Below are positions 35,499-45,147 of a DNA stretch of 64,000 nt, in pieces. The DNA comes from Hoeflea_A sp963921345 (GTDB taxonomy: Bacteria; Pseudomonadota; Alphaproteobacteria; Rhizobiales; Rhizobiaceae). Below the pieces are notes generated by a model, which ran no database searches, was not told the origin of the DNA, and saw only the letters and a list, made by a program, of their open reading frames with translations. Location: the NCBI GenBank assembly GCA_963921345.3, contig CAWUFE020000007.1, positions 3,844,001 to 3,908,000 of the forward strand, read 5' to 3'. The translations under genes were made by a program, and so were the position numbers. Every line of letters starts with the position of its first letter. The first letter of the stretch is position 1.

Positions 35499-36629
35499 CT
35501 ACAGCTCGATCCTGATCGGGCCCTGCGGCCGTCCGCAGCAGGTCAGCACCATGCCGCCCTCCTGCTCCCCGGGCTCCAGCCCTTCGGTGTCGTCCATGCG
35601 CACGTCGCCCGACAGGCATTTCGCCTTGCAGGTGCCGCAAAGCCCCATCTGGCAATTGGTGGCAATGGCGATGCCCTCGCGGTTGGCCACGTCGAGAATG
35701 GTCTGGCCGGGCGCATAGGAAACGGTTTTGCCCGACAGGACAAAATCGATTTCGTTTGTACCGTCCGTTACCGTATCCGTCGCGGGTGCCGCCGCGGTCG
35801 GAGCGGAGATTTCGCTCAGGTCCGGCGTCAGTTCCTCCGGCAAAGCGCCGCGGGGATTGTCCCGCTCTTCAGGGTCGCCAAAACTCTCCTGATGATAATG
35901 CGCCATGTCGAAGCCGAGCTCATCCAGCATCGCCCTGACGGCGCGCATGTAGGGCGCGGGTCCGCAAGTCAGCACCGTGCTCTCGAGAATGGCCGGAACA
36001 TGGCGCTCCAGCAGAGCGCGGGTCAGGAAACCCTCCTCCATGCCCGGCTCGGCCCGGCGTTCGCAGATAAAGCCGAGCCGAATGCCTGTTCGCGCCGCAA
36101 TCAGCTCCAGCTCGTGGCGAAATATCAGGTCGGATGCGGTACGGGCGGAATGCAGGAACGTGATGTCGAAGCCCGTCGATCGGGTATCGTGCAGATGGCG
36201 CAGCATCGACATCAGCGGCGTGATCCCCGAGCCGCCGGACAGCATCAGCAGGGTCTTGCGCGGCTTGACCGAAACCAGGTCGAAGGTCCCGCCCGGACCG
36301 TTGACCGGCAGCAGGTCGCCGACCTTGAAAACATCGTGCATGAAACGCGAAACGAGCCCCGCCGGGTCGCGCTTGATGGTCAGGGTCATCAGCATCGGCC
36401 GCGACGGAGAGGAAGAGATGGTGTAGGAGCGCGGCACCAGACGGTCGCCGTGGCGCAGGCGCAATGTCACGAACTGCCCGGGGCGGTGCAGGCAGAGCGG
36501 CGTTCGGCCGTCCGCGTCCGGACGGATGCGGAAATGAAAAGACTTGACGTCGTGGGTCTCGGCTTCGATGTCGACGCATTCGAGAATCCAGCGCCCGGCC
36601 GGCCAGCCATCAATGCTTGAAGGCATCAT
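35499..36629 (-). CDS. Oxygenase reductase component: FAD/NAD domain with C-terminal [2Fe-2S] ferredoxin
   Basis: A 376-residue electron-transfer protein. FAD domain with RSYTISSSP (about 67-75), NAD domain with LLMLSGGSGITPLMSML and LTCGPAPYMRAV, a linker rich in Pro/Ala/Thr (about 255-290), and a plant-type ferredoxin domain with CQMGLCGTCKAKCLSG and LTCC. It moves electrons from NAD(P)H to the Rieske oxygenase encoded three bases upstream. The arrangement matches vanillate/betaine demethylase-type and related reductases. Confidence 0.85.
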   Translation of the reverse strand: MMPSSIDGWPAGRWILECVDIEAETHDVKSFHFRIRPDADGRTPLCLHRPGQFVTLRLRHGDRLVPRSYTISSSPSRPMLMTLTIKRDPAGLVSRFMHDVFKVGDLLPVNGPGGTFDLVSVKPRKTLLMLSGGSGITPLMSMLRHLHDTRSTGFDITFLHSARTASDLIFRHELELIAARTGIRLGFICERRAEPGMEEGFLTRALLERHVPAILESTVLTCGPAPYMRAVRAMLDELGFDMAHYHQESFGDPEERDNPRGALPEELTPDLSEISAPTAAAPATDTVTDGTNEIDFVLSGKTVSYAPGQTILDVANREGIAIATNCQMGLCGTCKAKCLSGDVRMDDTEGLEPGEQEGGMVLTCCGRPQGPIRIEL

Positions 36630-36632
36630 GGT

Positions 36633-37688
36633 TCAGATACTGTCGCGTTCTTGGTTGAGGTACGCCTTGAGCGCCTGCGGTCCCTCGGCTTTGGCCTTGC
36701 AAAGCTCGTAGAGCAGCCGCCGATAGGTCAGCGACACCTTGTCGGGCGCCACGGCGATCTCGTCGCGCGGATGCGGGATCTGCTCAGGGTCCTGACTTTC
36801 GACAACGTCGATGTCCTCCTCCAGGATGGTCATCTGCTGGTCGATGTGCGGCTGGTCCGGACCGTCGTGATCGCTGTTGCGACAGGCGAACCAGAAACTG
36901 CGGCAGTGAAGATCGTCGAGCGGCGTGGCCCACATCCACAGCACCGTGCGATTGCCGTTTTGCAGCGTCAGGTCGAGTGTCACGCCGAACGGCAGACGGA
37001 TAGTGTAATCCGTGCTGGAGAGCGGCGACAGGTCACCGCTGGCATCCACCGCATTGCGGGCCCCTTCCGGCGGGTCGTAGCGGAACCGCATGCGTCCCTC
37101 GCCGCGAAAATGGATGTCCGGAACCAGAAACGTCACATGCCCGGCACTGCCCAGCGTCTCGGGGTGCACGAAAGGAAAATGGGCAAGATCGGTGTAGTTC
37201 TCGACCCGGCGCGCCGAGTGGGTTTTCCAGTCGTAGGAAGGGCCATGGAGGCATTTGAATTCGGGATCGTCATAGGCCAAATGGCCGGGAATTTCCGTAT
37301 CGGCACCGCCGTCGAGCCGCACCCAGACCAGCCCGTACTTCACCTGGCAGTCATAGGCTGTGGCCCTGGCATTCGGCGGAATCGGTCCGTCCGGCGCCGA
37401 CGGGATCGCGACGCACATGCCATCGGCGCCATAGGTCCAGCCATGATAGGGACATTGAATCGAGTTGCCGCGGTTCCAGCCCAGATGCAGCTTGGCCGAG
37501 CGGTGCGGGCAGCGGTTGTTGAAGGCAACGACGCCCGATTCGAGTTTCGCGATGACCAGTTCGGTCCCGAGCAAACTGGTTTGCAGCAGCGGACCGCGCT
37601 CGTTGCCGGCCTCGTCGAGCTCCTTGACCGTGCAGACCGGGTGCCAGAAATAGCGCCAGGTCTCGTTGTCCAGAAATGTTCCCGCCAT
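36633..37688 (-). CDS. Rieske non-heme iron oxygenase, alpha subunit
   Basis: A 351-residue oxygenase. The Rieske cluster ligands are Cys60/His62 (CPHRSAKLHLG) and Cys79/His82 (CPYHGWTY); the mononuclear iron site uses Asp167, His170 and His175 (ENYTDLAHFPFVHPETLG). GGAGGAG precedes ATG 37688. The size and lack of a beta-subunit gene resemble demethylating or ring-hydroxylating monooxygenases such as vanillate demethylase. Its reductase follows at once. A TetR gene lies divergently with a strong palindrome between. Substrate unknown, probably an aromatic acid. Confidence 0.87.
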   Translation of the reverse strand: MAGTFLDNETWRYFWHPVCTVKELDEAGNERGPLLQTSLLGTELVIAKLESGVVAFNNRCPHRSAKLHLGWNRGNSIQCPYHGWTYGADGMCVAIPSAPDGPIPPNARATAYDCQVKYGLVWVRLDGGADTEIPGHLAYDDPEFKCLHGPSYDWKTHSARRVENYTDLAHFPFVHPETLGSAGHVTFLVPDIHFRGEGRMRFRYDPPEGARNAVDASGDLSPLSSTDYTIRLPFGVTLDLTLQNGNRTVLWMWATPLDDLHCRSFWFACRNSDHDGPDQPHIDQQMTILEEDIDVVESQDPEQIPHPRDEIAVAPDKVSLTYRRLLYELCKAKAEGPQALKAYLNQERDSI

Positions 37689-37755
37689 CGTCTCCTCCGC
37701 CAGTCTTGGACCGTCGAGCGATTTTCGTTACGGTCCATTGAATTTCGTTACACAT

Positions 37756-37782
37756 AATAACGTTACATGATGTAACGTTATT
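37756..37782. promoter_or_regulatory. 27-bp perfect palindromic operator
   Basis: Thirteen bases (AATAACGTTACAT) at 37756-37768 are mirrored exactly at 37770-37782 around a single central G. GTTAC also recurs at 37747-37751 and near 37728. It lies between the Rieske operon and the divergent TetR gene, 38 bp from the TetR ATG, and is the obvious TetR site. Confidence 0.8.
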
Positions 37783-37819
37783 AACGGAAACACCATCCGC
37801 TGACAAGAGGTCATCGAGA

Positions 37820-38440
37820 ATGCAGAAAAATCAGAGGCCGCGCGGAAGGCCAAAGGACGACCATCTCGACCGCCAGATCACCGATGCCGCCTGGCGCCTG
37901 CTGGCCGACCGTCCCCTCGCCGCGCTGACGATCAACGAAATCGCAGCCTGCGCGGGCACCAGCAGGCCGGCGGTCTATCGCCGCTGGAACTCGGTCGAAG
38001 AGATCGTCATCGATGCCTTTCTCACGGCCGTCGAAGACGAGGTGCCGACACCGCGCGAGGAACATTCCCCGGACGCCCTACGGGAATATATCGCCTCGCT
38101 CACCAGGTTTTTGAGCAGCCGGGTGGGGCGGGTAACGGCCGAGATTCTCGGGCGCGCGCAAAGCGACCCGGCGCTGATGGAACGATTTCACGACGGATTT
38201 CTGAGGCGACGCCGCGCCCACGGTCGCAGTCTCGTGGAGCAGGGTCAGCGCGCCGGGTATTTCCGCACCGATTTCGACAGCGAACTGATCATCGACCTGT
38301 ATGCCGGCCCCATCTATTTTCGCGCCTTTTCCAGGCACGCGCCGCTGGACGAGGAATTCGCCCGCGATCTCGCCGAGATCGTTCTGTCGGCGATCAGCAC
38401 GGACCCGGTGCAGAAAAAGCCGGTCAATAAACCACGCTGA
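37820..38440 (+). CDS. TetR-family regulator
   Basis: A 206-residue TetR protein: basic N-terminus (RPRGRPKDDHLDRQ), HTH at about 30-60 (ALTINEIAACAGTSRPAVYRRW) and a C-terminal ligand-binding helical domain. Divergent from the Rieske oxygenase operon with a perfect palindrome between, so probably its repressor. Its 3' end overlaps the convergent transporter gene by 17 bases. Confidence 0.85.
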   Translation: MQKNQRPRGRPKDDHLDRQITDAAWRLLADRPLAALTINEIAACAGTSRPAVYRRWNSVEEIVIDAFLTAVEDEVPTPREEHSPDALREYIASLTRFLSSRVGRVTAEILGRAQSDPALMERFHDGFLRRRRAHGRSLVEQGQRAGYFRTDFDSELIIDLYAGPIYFRAFSRHAPLDEEFARDLAEIVLSAISTDPVQKKPVNKPR

Positions 38441-40307
38441 GCATGAGCATCGACACGATCAGGAACAGGATCGACATGATGCCGCCGGCGCGGACGAAAT
38501 CGAGCACCCGGTAACCGCCCGGCCCCATGATCAGGGCATTCACCTGGTGGGTCGGGATGAGAAAGGAATTCGACGTCGAGATCGCCACGGTCAGCGCAAA
38601 GATCGCCGGGTTGCCGCCCGCGGTAACGGCGATGGAGACCGCCAGCGGCACCAGCAGCACCGTGGCGCCGACATTCGACATCATCAGCGAGAACGCGGTC
38701 GCCAGGATGGCGACGCCGGCCTGCAGCGCCCAGATCGGCCAGCCGTCCAGCACGATCAGGATCTGCTGGGCGATCCACTCCGCCGTACCGGTGTTCTGCA
38801 CCGCCTGGCCGAGAGGAATGAGGCAGGCGAGCAGGAACACCGTGTTCCAGCCGACCGCCGAATAGGCCTCGTCGATGCTGAGGACGCGGGTCAGCAGCAT
38901 GCCCACGGCGCCGGTCAGCAGGCACAGCGACAGCCGGATATCGGTGAACAGGATCAGCGACAGCGATACGGCGAAAAAGAACAGCGCGAAGCCGACCTTT
39001 TCCGGACGCAGCTCCTCCTGGGGAAAGTCCGAGGTGACGACGACGAAATTGCGATCGCGCTTGAGCCGGGTCAGGTTGTCCCAGCGCGTATGGGCCACCA
39101 GCATGTCGCCGGCCTGGAACGGCACCAGGCCGATCTGGGTCGGTTCATGGTCTTCGGTGCGCACGTGGCTCAGCGTTTCTTCGCCGCGATGAATGGCGAG
39201 CAGGCTGAGTCCGTAGGACTTGCGCAGCAGAAGGTCGCGCGGGCTCTTGCCGATCAGTTGCGAATCCGGCGGAATCACCAGTTCGGCGATGCCGGCATTG
39301 GTGGGCGCGAACTCGTCGGCGAAAACGTCGAGCTGCGGACGGATCTTCAGCCCGAAACGGTCGGCGAAGCGGCGCACGACGGAATATTTGCCGATGATCG
39401 CCAGCCGGCAGGGCGCGGCGATTTCGGCCGTCAGGATCTGCAACATCGACGCCTTGCCGCGGTAGAAGGTCGAGATGATGTAGACATTGTTCTCGTTGTT
39501 GATGTCGGCGAGGATCTGGCCGACCAGAGCGCTGTCCTCGGGCACATCGACCTCGAAGACGCTGGTCTTCAATCCGTAGACCCGCTGCAGATATTGCGAG
39601 GTGGCCTGGCCGGTCGTCCCGTCGACCCTGGGTTTTTCGCCTGGCAGCACCCAGCGGCCGAGCAGCAGGAAATAGACGATGCCGGTGACGATCAGCGCCG
39701 CGCCGATCGGCGTCACCGCAAACAGGCCGAAAGGCTGCATCTTCTGGTCGGCCGGCAGGCCGGCATTGGCCGTCTGCAGCAGGTCGTTGAGCAGGATCAG
39801 CGGCGACGAGCCGACCATCGTCATGGTGCCGCCGAGAATGGCGCAGAAACCCATCGGCATAAGCAGCCGCGACATCGGGATGCCGGAGCGTGCCGAAATG
39901 CGGCTGACCACCGGCAGGAACAGCGCCGCCGCTCCGACATTCTGCAGGAAGCTCGAAATCACGCCGACCGTGCCCGACACGATGGGCAGGACCCGCGACT
40001 CGGAGGTGCCGCCTCGCTTGAGGATGGTCGCTGCGACGGTGTTCATGATTCCGGTCTTGTCGAGACCGGCGCCGACAATCATCACCGCAATGATGGAGAT
40101 GACCGCATTGGACGCAAAGCCGTTGAATAGCTGGTTGACATCCGCCAGCTGCTCCAGCCCGGGCACATAGCTGAGGATCCCGATCAGCACCAGAACCAGA
40201 ATTGCGGCAAGGTCGACGCGAATGATCTCGGAGACAAACAGGAACACCGTAAAGGCCAGCGCCCCGACCACAACCGCCATTTCGGTGGTGAACTCAACCG
40301 ACTCCAA
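38424..40307 (-). CDS. SLC13/DASS-family permease with two RCK_C domains
   Basis: About 627 residues. Membrane halves of the SLC13/CitT type (ILGGTMTMVGSSPLILLNDL; later NVGATVLLVPLAVSIAV and SNSFLIPTHQVNALIMGPGGY) flank two soluble TrkA-C (RCK_C) domains at about 195-370 (VDVPEDSALVGQILAD and VIPPDSQLIGKSPRDLLLRK). Proteins of this build import sulfate, dicarboxylates or similar anions with Na+. A TTG at 40307 follows GGGGGAG; MAVVVG seven codons later is an alternative. The far in-frame extension to 40739 is rejected. Confidence 0.8.
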   Translation of the reverse strand: MESVEFTTEMAVVVGALAFTVFLFVSEIIRVDLAAILVLVLIGILSYVPGLEQLADVNQLFNGFASNAVISIIAVMIVGAGLDKTGIMNTVAATILKRGGTSESRVLPIVSGTVGVISSFLQNVGAAALFLPVVSRISARSGIPMSRLLMPMGFCAILGGTMTMVGSSPLILLNDLLQTANAGLPADQKMQPFGLFAVTPIGAALIVTGIVYFLLLGRWVLPGEKPRVDGTTGQATSQYLQRVYGLKTSVFEVDVPEDSALVGQILADINNENNVYIISTFYRGKASMLQILTAEIAAPCRLAIIGKYSVVRRFADRFGLKIRPQLDVFADEFAPTNAGIAELVIPPDSQLIGKSPRDLLLRKSYGLSLLAIHRGEETLSHVRTEDHEPTQIGLVPFQAGDMLVAHTRWDNLTRLKRDRNFVVVTSDFPQEELRPEKVGFALFFFAVSLSLILFTDIRLSLCLLTGAVGMLLTRVLSIDEAYSAVGWNTVFLLACLIPLGQAVQNTGTAEWIAQQILIVLDGWPIWALQAGVAILATAFSLMMSNVGATVLLVPLAVSIAVTAGGNPAIFALTVAISTSNSFLIPTHQVNALIMGPGGYRVLDFVRAGGIMSILFLIVSMLMLSVVY

Positions 40308-40608
40308 CGAACACTCCCCCGCGTTGTCTGGAATTTTGCGCCGAAAACGATGACCCGTCAATTTTCTGGGATGCGGAATGCCGCGCATCGACCACCGCAG
40401 CGATGCCGCCATCACGCTCGACAACGCCCATTCGATCGTTTTGAAGACGACGTCGGTTTCGCAACGGTCGACAGGCGCGTTCCGGTTTGTGTAGAAGGAA
40501 TGCGGCTGCCGGCGGATTGATGTGGTGATGTCGGCGGTCGAAGGGCGAGATCCGGAATGCCTGCCGGGTTGCGCTGGGCGGGGCGACGAGGCTGCCCGAA
40601 CGAGAAGA

Positions 40609-42315
40609 ATGCGGTCACCTGACAATAGGGGCTTCGAAGCGATCGCCGACTGCCGGCGGAGCTTGAAATCGGCCTTTGCCGGCGTCGCCGTGCTGGGGCT
40701 TCCGATCAATCTGCTGATGCTGACCGGCCCGCTGTTCATGCTGCAGGTCTATGACCGGGTGCTGGCCAGCGGCTCGGTGCCGACGCTGGTGGTTCTCGGC
40801 GGGCTGGCCGCCGGCCTGTTCGTCTTCTACGGCCTGCTGGAGGGCATCCGCTCGCGCGTGCTCCTGCGCATCGGCCAGCGGCTCGACGCACAGCTTTCGG
40901 GCATCAGCTTCGAGTGTTCGGTTTCCATGCCGCTGATGCTCGGCCGCCATGCCCGCGGCCTCGATCCGGTGCGCGACGTCGAAACGGTGCGCCAGTTTCT
41001 CGTCGGCCCCGGTCCGGCGGCGATCTTCGACATTCCGTGGATGCCGGCCTACCTCGCCATCATCTTCCTGTTTCATCCGATCCTCGGCTTCGTGGCGCTG
41101 GGCGGCGTCATCGTCATCATCATCCTGATCGGACTCAACGAGGTCATGTCGCGCGGGCCGACGGCCGAAGCCAACCGCCATGCCCTGCACCGCACTGCGA
41201 TGGTTGAGCAAGGACGGCGCAATGCCGAGGCGATCGCCGCCATGGGCATGATGGCCACGCTGCGCGGCCGCTGGGACCACTTCAACACTGCCTTCCTCGA
41301 CCGTCAGCGCCACGCCGCCGACCGCACCAACCTGTTCGCCACCATCATCAAGGCCTTTCGCTTCATGCTTCAATCGGCGGTGCTGGGCACAGGCGCCTGG
41401 CTGGCCATTGGCCAGGAGATTACGCCGGGTGTCATGATCGCCGCTTCGATCATGACGTCGCGAGCGCTGGCGCCGATCGAGCAGGCAGTCAGCCAGTGGC
41501 GCGGTTTCCTGGCCGCGCGCCAGGGTTTCCGCCGGCTGCGCGACGTGATCGAAAGCCGACCGGACGACGTGATCGAAACGGAGTTGCCGCTGCCGCACCG
41601 ACACCTCGAGGTGGAAAACCTGGTCTCCGGACCGGGCGGCCATCCGACGCTCCACGGCATCGGTTTTACTCTGCAGTCCGGAGACGGGCTCGGCGTCATC
41701 GGCCCGACCGGTGCGGGTAAGACGACGCTCGCCCGCACCCTGGTCGGCGTCTATCCGGTGTTGCGCGGTTCGCTCAAATTCGATGGCGCCGACCTGCCGC
41801 AATGGTCGCGCGACCGTCAGGGCGCCTTCATCGGCTACCTGCCGCAGGACATCCAGCTGTTTGCCGGCACCGTCGCCCAGAACATCGCCCGGTTCGCCCC
41901 GGACGCCTCGGACGAAGACATCATCCGGGCCGCCGAACGGGCCGATGCGCAGCGCCTGATCACCGCCTTGCCAAAGGGCTTCGACACCGAGATCGGCAGC
42001 GACGGCAACGCCCTGTCCGGCGGCCAGATGCAACGCATCGCCCCGGCACGGGCGCTCTACCGCAGTCCCTTCCTCGTCGTCCTCGACGAGCCGAATTCCA
42101 ACCTCGATTCCGAGGGCGAAGCGGCCTTGACCCGGGCGATCCAGGCCATGCGCGAGGCCGGCTCGATCGTCATCGTCATCGCCCACCGGCCGAGCGCCCT
42201 GGCCGGCGTCGACAAGCTTCTTCTCCTCAAGGAGGGACGCATCCGAAGCTTCGGCGCCAAGGACGAAGTGCTGCGCCAGGTGCTGGCGCCGGTCGAAAAG
42301 GCGGCTGCCCGATGA
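40609..42315 (+). CDS. Type I secretion system ABC transporter (PrtD family)
   Basis: About 568 residues: membrane domain (SAFAGVAVLGLPINLLMLTGPLFMLQVYDR read in two pieces near the start, with GLPINLLMLTGP) and a C-terminal ATPase with Walker A GPTGAGKTT, signature LSGGQMQRIAPARAL, Walker B LVVLDEPNSNLD and the switch His. No N-terminal C39 domain, as in PrtD/RsaD exporters. ATG 40609 is preferred over an in-frame start at 40522. It is coupled by ATGA to an HlyD-type gene. The signature usually reads RQRIALARAL, so Met and Pro here are unusual. No substrate or TolC gene is nearby. Confidence 0.85.
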   Translation: MRSPDNRGFEAIADCRRSLKSAFAGVAVLGLPINLLMLTGPLFMLQVYDRVLASGSVPTLVVLGGLAAGLFVFYGLLEGIRSRVLLRIGQRLDAQLSGISFECSVSMPLMLGRHARGLDPVRDVETVRQFLVGPGPAAIFDIPWMPAYLAIIFLFHPILGFVALGGVIVIIILIGLNEVMSRGPTAEANRHALHRTAMVEQGRRNAEAIAAMGMMATLRGRWDHFNTAFLDRQRHAADRTNLFATIIKAFRFMLQSAVLGTGAWLAIGQEITPGVMIAASIMTSRALAPIEQAVSQWRGFLAARQGFRRLRDVIESRPDDVIETELPLPHRHLEVENLVSGPGGHPTLHGIGFTLQSGDGLGVIGPTGAGKTTLARTLVGVYPVLRGSLKFDGADLPQWSRDRQGAFIGYLPQDIQLFAGTVAQNIARFAPDASDEDIIRAAERADAQRLITALPKGFDTEIGSDGNALSGGQMQRIAPARALYRSPFLVVLDEPNSNLDSEGEAALTRAIQAMREAGSIVIVIAHRPSALAGVDKLLLLKEGRIRSFGAKDEVLRQVLAPVEKAAAR

Positions 42316-43619
42316 GTCCGGCCGATACGACCCTGTCGACAAGCATCCGTCGCCATTTGTGGGGCGCCGGCCTGTTTTTGTGCGGACTGCTTGTTTTCGT
42401 CACCGGCTGGTTTGCATGGATGCAGATTTCCGGCGCTGTCATCGCCTCCGGCACGGTGGTGGTCGAGAGCAACGTCAAGACGGTCAAACACAAGGAGGGC
42501 GGCATCGTCGCCGACATCCTGGTGCAGGACGGCGACCGGGTGGCGGCCGGCGACTTGTTGCTGCGGCTCGACGACACGGTGACCCGCGCCAATCTCGCCG
42601 TCGTCGAGGCCCAGCTCAACGAACTGCTGGCGACCGAGGCCCGGCTGCTGGCGGAACGCGACGGCCTGCCGGCCATCCTCTTTCCGGCAGATCTCACCGA
42701 GCGCCGGGAGGAAACGTCCATCGCCGCGGTGCTCGACGGGCAGCGGCGGCTGATGACCGCCCGCCGGGCCGCCCTCAACGGCCGCATGGACCAGCTTGAA
42801 GAACAGATCCGTCAGTTGCAAAGCGAAGCCGAGGGCTTGCGCGTGCAGACGGAAGCGAAGCGCCAGGAAATGGCGCTGATCGCGGTGGAGCTGAAGGGGC
42901 TGGAATCGCTGCTCGACGACCACCTGGTCTCCGCCAACCGGGTCTATGCGGTGCGCCGCGACCGATCGCGGCTCAACGGCGAACGCGGCGCGCTGGTCGC
43001 CGAGACGGCCCGCACCGGCCTGGAGATCAGCGAACGCCGAGTCCAGATCCTGCAGCTGCAGGAGGATTCGCGCGCCGAGATCCTGCAGCAGCTGCACGAC
43101 GCGCGCAGCGAGATCGCCCGGCTGAAGGAGCAGAAGGTGACGGCCGAAGACCAGCTCGTCCGCATGGAGATCCGCGCTCCACGCGCCGGCCAGGTTCACC
43201 AGCTCGGCGTCCACACCCGCGGCGGCGTCATCAGCCCGGCGGAAACCGTGCTGCTGATCGTGCCGCACGAGGACGTGCTGCTGATCGAGGCGCAGGTGGC
43301 GCCCACCGATATCGACGAACTCTATGCCGGGCAACTGGCCACCATCCGTCTGCCGAGCCTCAACCAGCGGACCACGCCGGAACTGATCGCCCAGGTGCTG
43401 ACCGTGTCCGCCGAAACCTCGCGCGACGAGCTCACCGGCCAGACCTTCTATACGGCGCGCCTGCAGCTGACGGACGGCGAACGCGAAAAACTCGGCTCGG
43501 CCGCGTTGCTGCCGGGAATGCCCGTCGAAGCGATGATCCGCACCGGCGACCGCACCATGCTGTCCTATCTGGTCAAACCGATCCGCGACCAGATCGCCCA
43601 TGCCCTGCGGGAGGAATAG
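42312..43619 (+). CDS. Type I secretion membrane-fusion protein (HlyD family)
   Basis: About 435 residues: one N-terminal span (about 18-40, LFLCGLLVFVTGWFAW), lipoyl half-motif (VKTVKHKEGGIVADILVQDGDRV), a long coiled coil (about 95-280) and a C-terminal beta-barrel with the second lipoyl half (IRAPRAGQVHQL). It bridges the PrtD-like ABC protein to an outer-membrane TolC-type channel encoded elsewhere. ATGA overlap with the ABC gene shows translational coupling. Confidence 0.86.
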   Translation: MSPADTTLSTSIRRHLWGAGLFLCGLLVFVTGWFAWMQISGAVIASGTVVVESNVKTVKHKEGGIVADILVQDGDRVAAGDLLLRLDDTVTRANLAVVEAQLNELLATEARLLAERDGLPAILFPADLTERREETSIAAVLDGQRRLMTARRAALNGRMDQLEEQIRQLQSEAEGLRVQTEAKRQEMALIAVELKGLESLLDDHLVSANRVYAVRRDRSRLNGERGALVAETARTGLEISERRVQILQLQEDSRAEILQQLHDARSEIARLKEQKVTAEDQLVRMEIRAPRAGQVHQLGVHTRGGVISPAETVLLIVPHEDVLLIEAQVAPTDIDELYAGQLATIRLPSLNQRTTPELIAQVLTVSAETSRDELTGQTFYTARLQLTDGEREKLGSAALLPGMPVEAMIRTGDRTMLSYLVKPIRDQIAHALREE

Positions 43620-43644
43620 AGACGCCGGCGGCCGGGATCAGGGC

Positions 43645-44901
43645 TCAGTCGAGAGGCTGACGAGAGGTTTCGCGCAGCGTGAAGATCGCGATCGCGGATA
43701 TGATTACGGCAATCATCAGGTAGGCGCTGGGGGCTTCCGCCCAGCCGGTTCGCTGGAGGATCAGTTCGTTCAGCAGCGGCGCCGTCCCGCCCACGATCGT
43801 CAGGTTGAGGTTGAAGGCGATGGAAACGCCGGAAAGGCGGTGCGTCGTGCCGAACTGTTCGGCGATCCAGGTCGGTATGGGTCCGACATAAAGCGCCAGG
43901 GCGGCAACGAACACCAGCTGCGATACAAGGGCGAGCGCGAACGACCCCTGATTGACGGCCAGGTAAAGCGGATAGCTCAGGAGCAGGCCGAGGATGGCGG
44001 CAGTGCCGGTGGTGCGCCGCCGGCCGATACGATCGGAAACGTATCCGCCAAGAGGAAGCAGGACGAGCATGGCAAAGCTGCTGATCATGGATATCGTCAG
44101 CGCCGTCCGGTAGGAAAATCCGGCCGTCTTCGACAGATAGGTCGTTGCAAACACCATCACCGTGTAAAAGGCGGCGCTGTTGAAGACGAGAAAGAAGAAC
44201 ACTTTCACGATCTCCGACCAACGATCCTCCAACGCGCTGACGATCGGATTCCGTTTCGCCTGCGAACCCCTGCTCTTTTCCAGAAAGATCGGCGTTTCCT
44301 CCAGACCGATCCGCAGGTAGAGCACGACCGCCGCCAATGCCATCGCGAACAGGAAGGGCAGGCGCCAGCCCCAGGCCGCCATTTGCTCGGACGTCAGCAA
44401 GGTGCTGGTCGCGAGGGTCACGACATTGGCCAGGAGCAGACCTGCGAGAACGCCCGACATCGCGAAACTGCCAAAATACCCCCGGCGATTTTGCGGCGCG
44501 GTCTCGGCCAGATAGGACATGGCGGATGGAAACTCGCCGCCGACCGCAAGGCCCTGCAGCAGCCGCAGCGCGGTCAGCAAAAGCGGCGCCGCGACGCCGA
44601 TTTCCGCATGGGTCGGCAGGAAACCGACGGCGGCCGTCGGTACGGCCATCAGGCTGATCGACAGGATCAGCGCCTTTCGCCGCCCCAGGCGATCGCCGAG
44701 ATAACCGATCAGCAAGCCGCCCAGCGGTCGGGACAGATAGCCCACGGCGAAAACGCCAAATGTCAGAATCAGCGCCGAGCCGGTATCCGAGTGCGGAAAG
44801 AACGCCTTGGAGATAATCGGAGCCAGCCCGGCATAGACCATGAAGTCGTACCACTCCATGCTGTTTCCGCCGAGGACTGCGACCGAGATCCGACTGTTCA
44901 T
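43645..44901 (-). CDS. MFS transporter of the metabolite:H+ symporter (MHS) type
   Basis: About 418 residues with twelve predicted spans. Family motifs include GNSMEWYDFMVYAG in the first span and GYLGDRLGRRKAL in loop 2-3, plus GLAVGGEFPSAMSYLAE. MHS members (KgtP, ProP, ShiA) import organic acids, betaines or citrate with protons. ATG 44901 is used; an in-frame GTG at 44913 is possible. Monocistronic; the 246 bp downstream of its start, up to 45147, show no gene. Confidence 0.84.
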   Translation of the reverse strand: MNSRISVAVLGGNSMEWYDFMVYAGLAPIISKAFFPHSDTGSALILTFGVFAVGYLSRPLGGLLIGYLGDRLGRRKALILSISLMAVPTAAVGFLPTHAEIGVAAPLLLTALRLLQGLAVGGEFPSAMSYLAETAPQNRRGYFGSFAMSGVLAGLLLANVVTLATSTLLTSEQMAAWGWRLPFLFAMALAAVVLYLRIGLEETPIFLEKSRGSQAKRNPIVSALEDRWSEIVKVFFFLVFNSAAFYTVMVFATTYLSKTAGFSYRTALTISMISSFAMLVLLPLGGYVSDRIGRRRTTGTAAILGLLLSYPLYLAVNQGSFALALVSQLVFVAALALYVGPIPTWIAEQFGTTHRLSGVSIAFNLNLTIVGGTAPLLNELILQRTGWAEAPSAYLMIAVIISAIAIFTLRETSRQPLD

Positions 44902-45147
44902 GGCATGGTTCACCCCGATTGGCGCGTTGTCGGCGAAGACCTGGATGTGGCCTCATAATACCAGCCCTGCGCCATATCTGTTGATCCGGTTGTAGCAGGA
45001 AGTGTACGGACCTTAGCAATCGGGCAGGTCACGCCATGGTGCCCCAGGTACCGTTGAGGACACGCTGTCGTCCGCACCAGGAACTCCTCAGAACTTGCTA
45101 AGCCCAATCAACCGTCGCGCAACAAAGCACCGGGATATTGTCTTCCG

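Noticed and set aside
40308..40608. N-terminal extensions of the SLC13 and PrtD-like genes into this gap
   Set aside because: The added residues resemble no family member and lack ribosome sites; the gap more likely holds the divergent promoters.
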